Shown here in pieces: positions 36,130 to 45,989 of a stretch of 64,000 nucleotides of DNA; positions within the stretch are counted from its first letter, which is position 1; each line of letters starts with the position of its first letter. Both the position numbers and the translations under genes were made by a program. The stretch lies in assembly GCF_001705665.1 (NCBI RefSeq), contig NZ_MDHA01000021.1, positions 62,001 to 126,000 of the forward strand, written 5' to 3'. The notes below the pieces were generated by a model, which had not been told where the DNA came from, made no database searches, and saw only the letters and a program-made list of their open reading frames with translations. Source of the stretch: Thioclava sp. SK-1. GTDB lineage: Bacteria; Pseudomonadota; Alphaproteobacteria; Rhodobacterales; Rhodobacteraceae.

Positions 36130-37680
36130 TTAGGGCAAGATCACCACAGGCTCTGCGCCAAGCGCGGTGCACAGCGCCTTAAAGCGCGCCTCCACCACCT
36201 CGCCATGCAGGGCTGCGCCGCGCTTGCTAAGCCGCAGCTCCAGGGTCTTGGCCTTGGCGTCATACAAAAGCTTGCCGGCATCGCGCGGATCATCCATTGC
36301 AAACATCGCGCCAAAACGCATAGCCTTGCCCAGCACTTCAGCCTCTTGCAATGCGTCATCCTCAAGCAGTTTGAACAGCCGCTTAAACGGTGAATTGGAA
36401 CGGTTGTTCTTATACCGATGCAGCAGGGCGACGCCCACAAACACCCGTTCCGCATGTGACAGGGCCGACAGATTGGCGCGGGTGACATTTTCAAAACAGG
36501 CTTCGGCGCGGTAATCGGGGTGCGTGCGCCATGTGCTGTCATGCAGCAGGCAGGCCGCGCGCATCAACCGATATTTCTCGGGCGGAACCTGACCCCAGAT
36601 CGGTTGAATAAACGCATGCAAGCGCTTGCCAAACCCCGGTATGCGCGCCGCGCGGCGTTCCAGATGCCGGCACGCTTCGATCAGCGGATCACGACGTCGC
36701 AGGCGCTCTGGCATCTGCTCATACAGCAGGCCTTCACGAATACCATAAGAAGAGACATCAATTTCTTCAGGACCAAATGTCGCCACCAATTCACGTAAGA
36801 CCAATGCCGCCGTTGGCACCAGATCCATTCGCGCCGCCCCGATCCCGGTTTTAGACCGCAATTCGGACATATCGCTTTTTTCGATCCGGTCAATCGTCTT
36901 ATTCAAACCTTCCGGGCTCATGGCATATTCATGCAAGACATGCAGCGGATAATCGTTGAATTCCATATCGATACGCGCAATCGCGCGCCATGAGCCGCCG
37001 ACCAGATAAATCCGACGATGTTCGGTGCCCACCTCGGCGGCAAGCGTCTGCATCACCTCTTGGATATGGGCGATCTGTGCCTTGCGATCCCCTAGCAGTT
37101 GAAGGCGAAACGGACCAAGCTGCGAACTGACACGGCACCAGACACGGCCGCCGCGCACCTCAGCCAGCTCCATCGAATTCCCGCCGATATCGCAAATCAG
37201 CCCCTCGGCCTCGGGCCAGCCCAACAGCACGCCTTGGGCAGACAGGCGGGCCTCTTCAGGACCATCAATCACATGCAGTTTCAACCCGGTTTGGGCCTCG
37301 ATCATCCGGCGAAACTCCGGCCCGTCTTCGGCATCGCGCATCGCAGCGGTGGCGACACAGGTCAGCGGTCCGATATCCATCGCATCCGCCAGCGCGGCAA
37401 AACGTTTCAACGCAACCGTCGCGCGTTCCCGCCCCTTGGGGTTCAGCCTGCCGGTTTCGGCCAGACCCTGACCCAGACCCGCCATCACCTTTTCATTGAA
37501 GAAATAGGCCGGGCTGCGGGCCGCACCATCAAACACCACCATCCGCACCGAGTTAGAGCCGATATCGACAACCCCCACCCGCGACAATGCGCGGACATCA
37601 GGGTCATCAAACAATGGCTTGCCAAACGGATCCCATTCTTCGGCATCCGCTTCAAACTCGACGGCTGTGTGTTTCGCCAT
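36130..37680 (-). CDS. ppx: Exopolyphosphatase / Ppx-GppA family phosphatase
   Basis: 516 residues. Releases phosphate from polyphosphate chains, or pppGpp hydrolysis in related enzymes. The actin-like fold shows GVVDIGSNSVRMVVFDG (36-52) and ICDIGGNSMELAEV (about 162-175). The C-terminal half, with HDSTWRTHPDYRAE and an RY-rich helical stretch, resembles the HD-like part found in longer family members. GAGGTGGG precedes ATG 37680. It is 50 bases downstream of ppk in the same direction, the usual polyphosphate operon. Confidence 0.92.
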   Translation of the reverse strand: MAKHTAVEFEADAEEWDPFGKPLFDDPDVRALSRVGVVDIGSNSVRMVVFDGAARSPAYFFNEKVMAGLGQGLAETGRLNPKGRERATVALKRFAALADAMDIGPLTCVATAAMRDAEDGPEFRRMIEAQTGLKLHVIDGPEEARLSAQGVLLGWPEAEGLICDIGGNSMELAEVRGGRVWCRVSSQLGPFRLQLLGDRKAQIAHIQEVMQTLAAEVGTEHRRIYLVGGSWRAIARIDMEFNDYPLHVLHEYAMSPEGLNKTIDRIEKSDMSELRSKTGIGAARMDLVPTAALVLRELVATFGPEEIDVSSYGIREGLLYEQMPERLRRRDPLIEACRHLERRAARIPGFGKRLHAFIQPIWGQVPPEKYRLMRAACLLHDSTWRTHPDYRAEACFENVTRANLSALSHAERVFVGVALLHRYKNNRSNSPFKRLFKLLEDDALQEAEVLGKAMRFGAMFAMDDPRDAGKLLYDAKAKTLELRLSKRGAALHGEVVEARFKALCTALGAEPVVILP

Positions 37681-37730
37681 CTACCCACCTCAAACTTACC
37701 CGGGCCAAGCCCATCAAGCAGACACTATGC

Positions 37731-39899
37731 TTAGTCGAAGCTATGGGCAAGCTTTGGTACGTCTTTTGCCCCTGCGGAACCCCGCCCCGACAAGGACGGA
37801 TATTCCATGAAGAAACGGTGGCAATTGAACAGGTTATCGCGATCTTCGGGCAGGAACCTTAGGAATTTACCATCAGGCTGCAAAATCCAGCTTTGGGCTT
37901 CATCGGCCATATTCGCTGCCATGATTTGCTCCACGATCTGCGCCTTAACGGTGGGGTTGGTCGTTTCCACCAAGGTTTCGACCCGGCGATTAAGGTTGCG
38001 CCCCATCCAATCGGCGGAGGAAAAGAACACCCGCGCCTTTTTCGACGGCAGGCCGTGGCCATTGCCAAAACACACGATCCGGGAATGTTCCAAGAACCGG
38101 CCAACAATGGATTTCACCCGGATATTTTCCGACAGGCCCTTGATGCCCGGCCGCACGCCGCAAATTCCGCGCACCACAAGGCTGATTTTCACGCCTGCCT
38201 GGCTGGCTTGATATAGCGCGTCGATCACATCAGGTTCGATGATCGAATTCATCTTTGCCCAAATCTCGGCCGGTTTTCCCATTTTCGCAAATTCAGCCTC
38301 GCGTTCGATCATCTCAATCAAAGAGGATTTCATCGAATGCGGTGAGATCGCCAGATTTTCCAGCCCCTCCGGCTGCACATAGCCCGACAGGTAGTTGAAC
38401 ACTTTGGTTGCATCGCGTCCCAAAGCCCCATCACAGGTGAAGAAGGACAGATCCGTATAAATCTTGGCCGTAATCGGATGGTAGTTACCGGTGCCATAAT
38501 GGGTATATGTCACCAGCTGATCGCCTTCGCGGCGCACGACCGTGCTGATTTTCGCGTGGGTTTTGTAATTGGTGAACCCATAGACCACATGCGCCCCGGC
38601 ACGTTCCAACATCCGCGATTGGCGGATATTTGCGGCCTCGTCAAAACGGGCTTTCAGTTCGACCAAAGCGGTGACGGATTTGCCGCCTTCTGCCGCCTCG
38701 CATAGTGCCGATACGATCGGAGAGTTCTTCGATGTCCGATACAGCGTTTGTTTGATCGCCAAAACATCGGGGTCGGTCGCAGCTTGCTGCAAGAAACGCA
38801 CGACCATATCGAATGTTTCATAGGGGTGGTGCAGCAGCATGTCCTTTTGCCGGATAGCGGCAAACATATCGCCTTCGAAATCCTGCACACGCTCTGGCAC
38901 GCGGGGGTTATAACTGGGCCACAAAAGATCAGGGCGTTCGCCCAACACCAGTTCTTTCAGATCGGCCACGCCCAAAAGGCCTTTGACCTCGATCACCTCA
39001 TCAGGTGTCACATGCAGCTCATCGCGGATGACGCGATACAGGCTTTCGGGCGCACCTTCGGTGATTTTCAACCGGATCACCTGACCGCGCCGGCGCCGTT
39101 TCAATGCCGTCTCAAATTCACGGACCAGATCCTCGGCCTCGTCTTCCACCTCAAGGTCACTGTCGCGCAATACGCGGAATGTGCAATGGCCGACATCACG
39201 GTAGCCCGGGAACAACGATTGCAAATGCAACAACAACAGCTTTTCAAGCGGCAAAAAACGGGCCTCGCCGGGCAAGCGCACAAAGCGGTCAATCTGCTGC
39301 GGGATCGGCAACAGCGCCTGCATGCGCCGCTTGTCACCACCGCTGCGTTCCAATTCCAAGGCTAGGCAAAAACCGAGATTTGGGATGAATGGGAATGGAT
39401 GCGCCGGGTCAATTGCCAGCGGCGACAAGACCGGGAATACTTTCTCAAGGAAATGCGTGCGCAAGAACTCCCGATCTTCGTCGGTCAGATGCGCGCGCGA
39501 AACCAGATGAATACCGGTCGCTTCCATTTCCACACGCAGCTTGTTCCATGTGGTCTGTTGCATATCCATCAACCGGCGCGCATCGTCATTGATCAAGGAC
39601 AGCTGCTCGGCCGGGGTCAGCCCATCATGACTGGGGTTTACATTACCCTCGCGGACCAATTCGCGCAGCCCGGCCACCCGGACTGTGTAAAACTCATCAA
39701 GGTTCGTCGCTGAAATCGAGACAAACCGCAAACGCTCTAACAACGGGGTGCGCGGGTTCGCGGCCTCTTCCAGAACCCGCCAGTTAAAGGCAAGCCAAGA
39801 CAGCTCTCGGTTAAAGAAACGCCCGGGCCCTTCGATCACCTCTTGCGGCAATTCGACGGGGGCGGGAAACGGGGTTTTGAGAAAATCAGCCTGTGTCAT
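37731..39899 (-). CDS. ppk: Polyphosphate kinase 1
   Basis: 722 residues. Makes polyphosphate reversibly from ATP. The N-terminal helical domain opens with FFNRELSWLAFNWRVLEEA; LRFVSISATNLDEFY is characteristic. The phospho-accepting His lies in THYGTGNYHP (about residue 465), and the C-terminal phospholipase-D-like core includes FFSSADWMGRNLNRRVE. It precedes ppx and follows hda, which ends 48 bases before on the same strand. Confidence 0.96.
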   Translation of the reverse strand: MTQADFLKTPFPAPVELPQEVIEGPGRFFNRELSWLAFNWRVLEEAANPRTPLLERLRFVSISATNLDEFYTVRVAGLRELVREGNVNPSHDGLTPAEQLSLINDDARRLMDMQQTTWNKLRVEMEATGIHLVSRAHLTDEDREFLRTHFLEKVFPVLSPLAIDPAHPFPFIPNLGFCLALELERSGGDKRRMQALLPIPQQIDRFVRLPGEARFLPLEKLLLLHLQSLFPGYRDVGHCTFRVLRDSDLEVEDEAEDLVREFETALKRRRRGQVIRLKITEGAPESLYRVIRDELHVTPDEVIEVKGLLGVADLKELVLGERPDLLWPSYNPRVPERVQDFEGDMFAAIRQKDMLLHHPYETFDMVVRFLQQAATDPDVLAIKQTLYRTSKNSPIVSALCEAAEGGKSVTALVELKARFDEAANIRQSRMLERAGAHVVYGFTNYKTHAKISTVVRREGDQLVTYTHYGTGNYHPITAKIYTDLSFFTCDGALGRDATKVFNYLSGYVQPEGLENLAISPHSMKSSLIEMIEREAEFAKMGKPAEIWAKMNSIIEPDVIDALYQASQAGVKISLVVRGICGVRPGIKGLSENIRVKSIVGRFLEHSRIVCFGNGHGLPSKKARVFFSSADWMGRNLNRRVETLVETTNPTVKAQIVEQIMAANMADEAQSWILQPDGKFLRFLPEDRDNLFNCHRFFMEYPSLSGRGSAGAKDVPKLAHSFD

Positions 39900-39947
39900 A
39901 AGCGTGCTTATCTGCCCGAATTGTAATGGTATTGTGACGGTTTTAAC

Positions 39948-40637
39948 TTAGTTTTGCGGCGCGTTGCGTAAACTGTCCAGAACTTGTTGAGCCAAGGGTC
40001 TGGTGATTGCACGTTTCTCTTCCAACGATCGCGCATCCAGCGCCGCAACCATCGCCCGCGCAACCGCCATTTTGCGGTCCATCCGGCTGACAAGCCATGG
40101 AATCAGCGTCACCGGCACATGAATTTGACGATCCGCGAACATTTTCACCAAAACGGCGGCCAAAAGCGCATCATCTGGTGCCAGAATGCGCACGCTTGCC
40201 GTGGCCTCCATGCGTGATCGTAGATCCGGCAACACCAATCCCCAATCGCGCGGCGGACCAGAGGCGGTCAACAACAGCCGCACGCCCTCCGCCTGACAAA
40301 GATTGTGCAAATGAAACAACTGTGCCTCGCGGTCACGCTGACCTGCGATCGCATCCGCATTGTCAATCACCACCGCCCCCGCAGAGGCCAGAAAGGGCGG
40401 CTCAAATTCAGTCAGCTCGGTCGCGGGGATCAACGGGGCGCGATGTTCATCCGCCCAAATCTGCGCCAAATGGGTCTTGCCCGCGCTGTGATCGCCCAAA
40501 AGCAGCATACGCCCGGCAGGCCACGCCGGCCCGTCCAGCGTCGCCAGCGCAAGCGCATTGGCCTGCGCGACATAGAAATCCTCACGCCCTTGCGAACTGC
40601 GCAACGGCAGGTCGAAAATCAGTTGTTTGCCTGTCAC
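39948..40637 (-). CDS. Hda-like regulator of DnaA (HdaA type)
   Basis: 229 residues. Hda proteins, bound to the DNA clamp, make DnaA hydrolyse ATP after initiation. The N-terminal QLIFDLP (5-11) fits the clamp-binding motif. Walker A is GDHSAGKT (48-55), Walker B VVIDNAD (about 88-94), and the sensor/lid region follows. The DNA-binding domain IV of DnaA is absent, as in Hda. The start is GTG 40637; a nearby ATG is in another frame and stops at once. It lies 3 bases after the permease gene, so the two are coupled. Confidence 0.85.
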   Translation of the reverse strand: MTGKQLIFDLPLRSSQGREDFYVAQANALALATLDGPAWPAGRMLLLGDHSAGKTHLAQIWADEHRAPLIPATELTEFEPPFLASAGAVVIDNADAIAGQRDREAQLFHLHNLCQAEGVRLLLTASGPPRDWGLVLPDLRSRMEATASVRILAPDDALLAAVLVKMFADRQIHVPVTLIPWLVSRMDRKMAVARAMVAALDARSLEEKRAITRPLAQQVLDSLRNAPQN

Positions 40638-40640
40638 ATC

Positions 40641-41729
40641 TTAGCCTTCGGCATCTTGTGGACCGGGATCATCTTGCCCCGTTGTGCCCTGATACAATGA
40701 ACCATGCAGATACTGGTCCAACGCGAAACGTGCAAGCACACCCAGCATCGCCGCCACCGGAACCGCCACCAGCATGCCGACAAACCCGAACAATGTTCCA
40801 AAGGCCGAAAGGGCGAACAGCAGCCAAAGCGGGTGCAAGCCCACAGAAGACCCGACGAGCTTCGGGGTGATGATATTGCCTTCCAAAAACTGGCCAACGG
40901 CGAAGATACCCACGACAATGCCGATGTTGACCCATTCGCCCCAGAATTGAAACAGGGCCAAACCAATGGCCAGTGCGCCACCGATGATCGCCCCGATATA
41001 GGGGATGAAGGTCAGCGATCCCGCTACCGCCCCCGCCAACAGGCCAAAATTCAGGCCCGCCAGCATCAGCGACACGGCATAAAACGTGCCCAGAATTAAA
41101 CAGACCGAAACCTGACCGCGCACAAACCCCGACAGCACCCGATCAATATCGCGCGCCAACTGACGGATTGTAGGTTGGTGTTCGCGCGGCAACCAACTGT
41201 CAACTTTGGCAACCATCTTGTCCCAGTCCAGCAGCATGTAAAACGTAACCACGGGCACAACGATGATGAAAATCAGCACATTCACCACCCCCAGGGCCGA
41301 GCTGAGAATTGTTGTGGCCAATGCGCCGCCACGTTCCTGAATCGTTTGCCCCAGGCTGACCAACGCATCATTCACCACAGAGCCTTCCTCGATCACCTGC
41401 GGGAAATTCGTGGTCAGAAAATCTTTCAGCCGGTTAAAAATCTGCGGCGATGTCTCGATCAACTGGCCCAGCTGCCGCGCCAGGGCCGGAACAATCGCCA
41501 ATGCCAGGATCACAAATAGGCAGGTGCCAACCGCAGCAATTGTTACCGTGGCAGCTGCGCGCGAAAATCCAACCTTTTCAAGACGGTCGGCCAATGGATC
41601 CAGAAAATATGCAATCGCCCCCCCAACCAGGAAGGGTAAGATTACATCGCCCAAAAGCCACAGCGCGGCGATCAGCAAAATTGCAGCTGCACCCCAATAG
41701 CTGACTTGCTGTTTCACTGGCAAAGCCAT
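40641..41729 (-). CDS. AI-2E (PurM/YdgG) family membrane permease
   Basis: 362 residues with about eight hydrophobic segments. The AI-2E family pattern is clear: ILPFLVGGAIAYFLDPLADRLEK near the N-terminus, PVVTFYMLLDWDKM in the middle and ITPKLVGSSVGLHPLWLLFAL near the C-terminus. Some members export autoinducer-2 or move Na+/H+ ions; the substrate is not shown here. ATG 41729 follows GGAAGGA. It is the first gene of a two-gene unit with hda. Confidence 0.85.
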   Translation of the reverse strand: MALPVKQQVSYWGAAAILLIAALWLLGDVILPFLVGGAIAYFLDPLADRLEKVGFSRAAATVTIAAVGTCLFVILALAIVPALARQLGQLIETSPQIFNRLKDFLTTNFPQVIEEGSVVNDALVSLGQTIQERGGALATTILSSALGVVNVLIFIIVVPVVTFYMLLDWDKMVAKVDSWLPREHQPTIRQLARDIDRVLSGFVRGQVSVCLILGTFYAVSLMLAGLNFGLLAGAVAGSLTFIPYIGAIIGGALAIGLALFQFWGEWVNIGIVVGIFAVGQFLEGNIITPKLVGSSVGLHPLWLLFALSAFGTLFGFVGMLVAVPVAAMLGVLARFALDQYLHGSLYQGTTGQDDPGPQDAEG

Positions 41730-41932
41730 GGCATATCCTTCCTGATGCGCGCCGCGCGGTTCATATCTGTCTGTCACCAGACAGGCCCAAAGGCAAAGTG
41801 GCCATGTCTGGCGCCGGGTCAAGGGGCTTGATCCGGGCTTTGCTGTGTTTGGGGCTGAGTGAATGTAAATTTTACTTATCGCGTCTCGACAGTGGCAACG
41901 ATCGGTGGGACACACAAGGCCATCCAGTGCCG

Positions 41933-43363
41933 ATGAAAGACCACAACATGACCACGCCAAACGCGCAGCCCCCTGTTCAGACCATTGTGCAACGGATATT
42001 AGGGCTGTTTTTATGCGCGATCATTATCTTTGTCGTGCTACGCAATTTTGGCGGTCAGACCGCGTCGCTGATAGCCGATGGGGTGACGGTGTTGGTGTTG
42101 GCGATCTTGGCACCGCGGGCGACAGGATCAGGCCGCGCCTTTGTGCTCATTGCGATAGGCTTGGTGATCTATGCGTTGGCGATGCCCTCAGCCCCTGATG
42201 GGATTATCAAGGCGGCGTTGGACCGCGCCAGTTTCATTATCGCGTTCTTCTGTGCCCTGGCGACGCTGCGCCATGCTGCCAACCTGTCGCCTGCGGTTAC
42301 GCGCGCGGCCGTGTTTTTGTCCAGCCAGCCGCCCGGACGGCGTTATAACGCGCTGACCATTGGTGTGCAGATCTTTGCGCTGGTATTGAATTATGGCGCG
42401 ATTTCCCTGCTGGGTGGAATGTCGCGCAGTTCTGCCATGAAAGAACCAGACCAGGAAATCCGCGACATTCGCTTGCGCCGGATGTTGCAGGCCGTGCACC
42501 GCGGTTTTGCGGCCAGCGTTTGCTGGTCACCGCTAAGCTTTGCGATGGTGATCTCAATTTCAATCATCCCCGGGGCGGATTTGCGGTCGATCCTGCTGCC
42601 TGCAATCGTGTCTGCCGCAATTTTGGTTGGTGTAGGTTGGGCGCTGGATACAATGTTCAAGCCGCGTTTAACGGGTGGAAAAACCGCAGCCCCGCCCGAT
42701 CGCGCCGCAGCAAGCGACGTAAAATCGCTTTGGCCTTTGTTGGGGCTTTTGGCGGCAATCTGCCTGCCCTCTTTCGCGCTGGAACTGGTTTTGGGCTTGC
42801 CCTTGTCGATGGCTGTGCTGATTGTTGTGCCGTCCATTTCCGCTATCTGGCTGTTTTTAGATGGCGCCGCGACCCAGCGCTTTGCACATTTGTCAGAGCA
42901 TGCCAAAGCGTTTTGCTTTAATGATTTACCGTCCTTCCGTAATGAAATCATATTGCTAAGCATGGCTGGGTTTATTGGCAGTCTGGCCGGGGCGCTTCTG
43001 GCCCCTGTCGTCGCAGCCAGTGGATTGGATCTGTCCGCCCTACCCGTCTGGGTGATTTTAATGATACCGATTATCGTCATTCCTGTGACCGGGCAGCTTG
43101 GGATGAACCCAATCTTATGTGTGTCCTTGTTTGGCCCACTGCTGCCCGAACCCAGTGTGATCGGCGTCGCACCGACTGCAATGGTCTTATCGCTGACCGC
43201 CGGCTGGGCGATGTCCGCCGTCACCTCACCCTTTACCGCATCGGTGATGTTGATCGCACGGTTGGGGGATGTGAAGCCCTCCCAAGTAAGCTTTCAATGG
43301 AATGGGTTGTTCACCTTGGCGGCTGGCGCTGCCTTGACCGTCTGGGTGATGTGCTGGATGTAA
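41933..43363 (+). CDS. Polytopic membrane protein, anion-transporter-like, unrecognised
   Basis: 476 residues with about 11 hydrophobic segments and a hydrophilic loop in the middle (about 235-255, KPRLTGGKTAAPPDRAAASDV). Repeated ILMIPIIVIPVTGQLGMNPIL and SLTAGWAMSAVTSPFTASVML near the C-terminus resemble the re-entrant hairpins of the ion-transporter (ArsB/NhaD/DASS) superfamily. I cannot name a substrate. ATG 41933 or ATG 41948 could be the start; neither has a strong ribosome site. It is convergent with the chemoreceptor gene, 26 bases apart. Confidence 0.6.
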   Translation: MKDHNMTTPNAQPPVQTIVQRILGLFLCAIIIFVVLRNFGGQTASLIADGVTVLVLAILAPRATGSGRAFVLIAIGLVIYALAMPSAPDGIIKAALDRASFIIAFFCALATLRHAANLSPAVTRAAVFLSSQPPGRRYNALTIGVQIFALVLNYGAISLLGGMSRSSAMKEPDQEIRDIRLRRMLQAVHRGFAASVCWSPLSFAMVISISIIPGADLRSILLPAIVSAAILVGVGWALDTMFKPRLTGGKTAAPPDRAAASDVKSLWPLLGLLAAICLPSFALELVLGLPLSMAVLIVVPSISAIWLFLDGAATQRFAHLSEHAKAFCFNDLPSFRNEIILLSMAGFIGSLAGALLAPVVAASGLDLSALPVWVILMIPIIVIPVTGQLGMNPILCVSLFGPLLPEPSVIGVAPTAMVLSLTAGWAMSAVTSPFTASVMLIARLGDVKPSQVSFQWNGLFTLAAGAALTVWVMCWM

Positions 43364-43389
43364 GTCACCGGCCTAGGGCGATTAGCCTC

Positions 43390-45738
43390 TCAGGCAACAT
43401 CGCGCTGCGGTTCACCATATTGCACATCAACGGCCGTGGTAAAATGCGCAACCATGGTCCGCAGCCCGGCGGTTTCTTTCGACAGCATGCGGCTGGCTTC
43501 CGTGGTTTCTTCGATCACCGCCGTGTTTTGCTGCATCGTGCTGTCCAGCTGCACCGTAGCACCGTTGATTTCATCAATGCCCGTCGCCTGTTCGCGCGCC
43601 GACGTGGCAATATCACTGACATTTCGCGCAATATCATCCACTGCCTTGATGATCGCTTGTAAGGCAGTGCCCGCTTCGCCCACAAGACCAACACCGCGCC
43701 CTATTTGCGTGCTGGAATTGGAAATCAAAGAGTTGATTTCCCCTGCCGCCTCGGACGACCTTTGCGCCAACGCCCGGACTTCGGACGCAACAACGGCAAA
43801 ACCCCGCCCCGCTTCGCCCGCGCGTGCGGCTTCCACCCCGGCATTCAGCGCCAAGAGATTGGTTTGAAACGCGATATCATCAATCACGTCGATGATCCGA
43901 GAAATCGCCCGGGAGGAGCTTTCGATTTCGGACATGGCGCTGATGGCTTCCGTTACAACCGTTTGGCTTGCGGCCGCCTGTTGATTTGCTCCGCGCGCCA
44001 ATTGGTCTGCCTCTGATGCGCTGTCAGCCGCCGCCTGCACTGACGCGGTCAGTTGGTTCAGCGCCGCGGCTGTTTCTTCGAGCGTAGCAGCAGAGATTTC
44101 GCTGCGCCGTGAGAGATCTTCTGATGAGGCCGTAATCTCAGCCGAGCTGGCATCGATCCGCTCCACCGTTTCGCTGATTTGTCCGATGGTTTGCGACAGC
44201 TTTGCGGCGGCAGAATTGAAGTCCTTTCGCAGTGAGTCATAATTGCCAGGGAATTCCTGCACAATCCGTGCGCTCAGATCCCCTGCGGACAAACGGGTCA
44301 ACCCGTCCGCCAGCGCGATCACCACCTGATTTTGCTCCTCTGCGCGTTCGGCCTGAAGACGCTCTTGCTCCGCACGGGCCATGTTCTCGCGTTCGCGTTC
44401 GTGCGCCTCGCGTGCATGGGCCTCGGCTTCAGCCTCTTTCTGGCGTTTGGCTTCCGCATCCTTGCGCTCTTGCGCCTCACGTGCGGTCTGGGCCACCCGG
44501 ACACGTTCTTCTTCACGCATACGTTGTTCTTCATCGCGCAGTCTTGCGCGCTCCAAATGCCCTTCGCGGAACACTTTCAATGCCGCGGCCAGTCGGCCCA
44601 GCTCACCATGGAAATGATCAAACCCCACAATCGGCGCAGTATCACCGGTCGCCAATCGCTCTGTCTCGGCGGTCAGGCGGGTGATTGGCCGGACTATAAA
44701 GATGATCGCGGCAAAAATACCCAAGCCCAACGCGATCGCGCTGACGCTAGCGATCGTATACATCATGGTTTCGCCATTCTTGGCAGATCCCAGCAGCGCA
44801 CTTGCCGCTGAATCGATATGACCAACCGCATTACGATTAAGTTGCCGCGCCTGATCGGTTATTGCCTTACCCGACATCGTCGCTGCGCGTGAGGAACTGT
44901 CCGCCAGCTCTCGTGCTGTAATAACGCGCGAGCGTGCTGCCAAAATGCCCGTTTCAGGGTCGCCAAGCGCTGTCAACTCATTGATTTTCGCAATAAGCGC
45001 CGGATCAATTGTCAAAATCAACATCAAACCCAATGTCTGAATTTCACCCGCCAACGCATCGGCACGGCTTTGGGCGGCCACCACCTGTTCGGGCAGATCG
45101 GCAGATGCGCCGGTCAGGATAACAGATTCAAAGGCCGCAATTTCGCGTTCTAAGGATACCGCGGAATCTGCGGTCATCAGATCAACCTGTGCAACCGCCA
45201 CATTGCCCTGATCCAACAAGCTGCGCAGATTGTCCAATGCGGTTGTGGCCACCTGTCCGAGCGCCGTGGAGACCTCTTTCGATTGGGTCACCAAATCATC
45301 AGAAAGCTTGAGCGTTTCAATATCATAGTTGATGTCATCGGCCCGCGCCGTGAACAGCGTCTCCAAACTGCTGGACATGGTTGCGGTCTGTTCATCGACC
45401 ATTGTCCGCGCCGTGGCAGGTAAGCTTTGCGCCATATCTTGCAACCGCAGGACAATATTGCGCGCATCCGACGCGCTTTGGTCCAGTTCGCCAATATCGC
45501 CCGCAATCAATGTGGCCGATAGCGCCTCACCCAGTGATCCGGCGGCTTCGATCAATCGGGCACTGTCGCGCAGCTGTGGCACCACATCATCTTTGAACGT
45601 GCTAAGCGATCCCGTGCTGTCAAAGGACAGCTTCAACCCCGATGAAACCGCTGCAACCGTCAGCATCCCCATCAGCAGGACCAAGCCGCCAATTTTGACC
45701 GACAATCCCCCAAAAAATCCGCGCAGACGTGCCACCAT
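43390..45738 (-). CDS. Membrane-bound methyl-accepting chemotaxis protein
   Basis: 782 residues. The first helix (about 12-33) anchors the protein; a long helical periplasmic domain runs to about residue 310; the second membrane helix ([22 protein letters not shown]) leads into a HAMP domain. Then comes a highly charged Arg/Glu/Ala helix ([15 protein letters not shown] onward, about 420-485) before a second HAMP-like part and the signalling tip with [20 protein letters not shown] and [25 protein letters not shown] at ATG 45738 follows AGGAG. It signals to CheA; ligand unknown. A second receptor (12249) is soluble. Confidence 0.9.
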   Translation of the reverse strand: MVARLRGFFGGLSVKIGGLVLLMGMLTVAAVSSGLKLSFDSTGSLSTFKDDVVPQLRDSARLIEAAGSLGEALSATLIAGDIGELDQSASDARNIVLRLQDMAQSLPATARTMVDEQTATMSSSLETLFTARADDINYDIETLKLSDDLVTQSKEVSTALGQVATTALDNLRSLLDQGNVAVAQVDLMTADSAVSLEREIAAFESVILTGASADLPEQVVAAQSRADALAGEIQTLGLMLILTIDPALIAKINELTALGDPETGILAARSRVITARELADSSSRAATMSGKAITDQARQLNRNAVGHIDSAASALLGSAKNGETMMYTIASVSAIALGLGIFAAIIFIVRPITRLTAETERLATGDTAPIVGFDHFHGELGRLAAALKVFREGHLERARLRDEEQRMREEERVRVAQTAREAQERKDAEAKRQKEAEAEAHAREAHERERENMARAEQERLQAERAEEQNQVVIALADGLTRLSAGDLSARIVQEFPGNYDSLRKDFNSAAAKLSQTIGQISETVERIDASSAEITASSEDLSRRSEISAATLEETAAALNQLTASVQAAADSASEADQLARGANQQAAASQTVVTEAISAMSEIESSSRAISRIIDVIDDIAFQTNLLALNAGVEAARAGEAGRGFAVVASEVRALAQRSSEAAGEINSLISNSSTQIGRGVGLVGEAGTALQAIIKAVDDIARNVSDIATSAREQATGIDEINGATVQLDSTMQQNTAVIEETTEASRMLSKETAGLRTMVAHFTTAVDVQYGEPQRDVA

Positions 45739-45989
45739 AAGCGACCAACTCCTTAAACCAACGGTCCCGCACAAACGAAACATGGGTCAATCTACCCGCC
45801 CGGATTTAAATTTTCCTTTCGATCCACAGCGTTTATCGAGACGACAGACAGGTTCCCGCCTAGAAACGCTTATTTCTTATGCGCTTGCCTAATAATTCTT
45901 TAAAAAACCGTAGCGTGACGCGTCTTCGCAGTCGAACTTACCTACGCCGCGCCCTATGGTTTTCACAAATTGAGAGAGGAACGCGCGCC

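Noticed and set aside
41822-41860. FNR-type box (TTGA-N6-TCAA) near the permease gene
   Set aside because: The half-sites TCAAG and CTTGA are in the outward orientation, so they do not form the FNR consensus.
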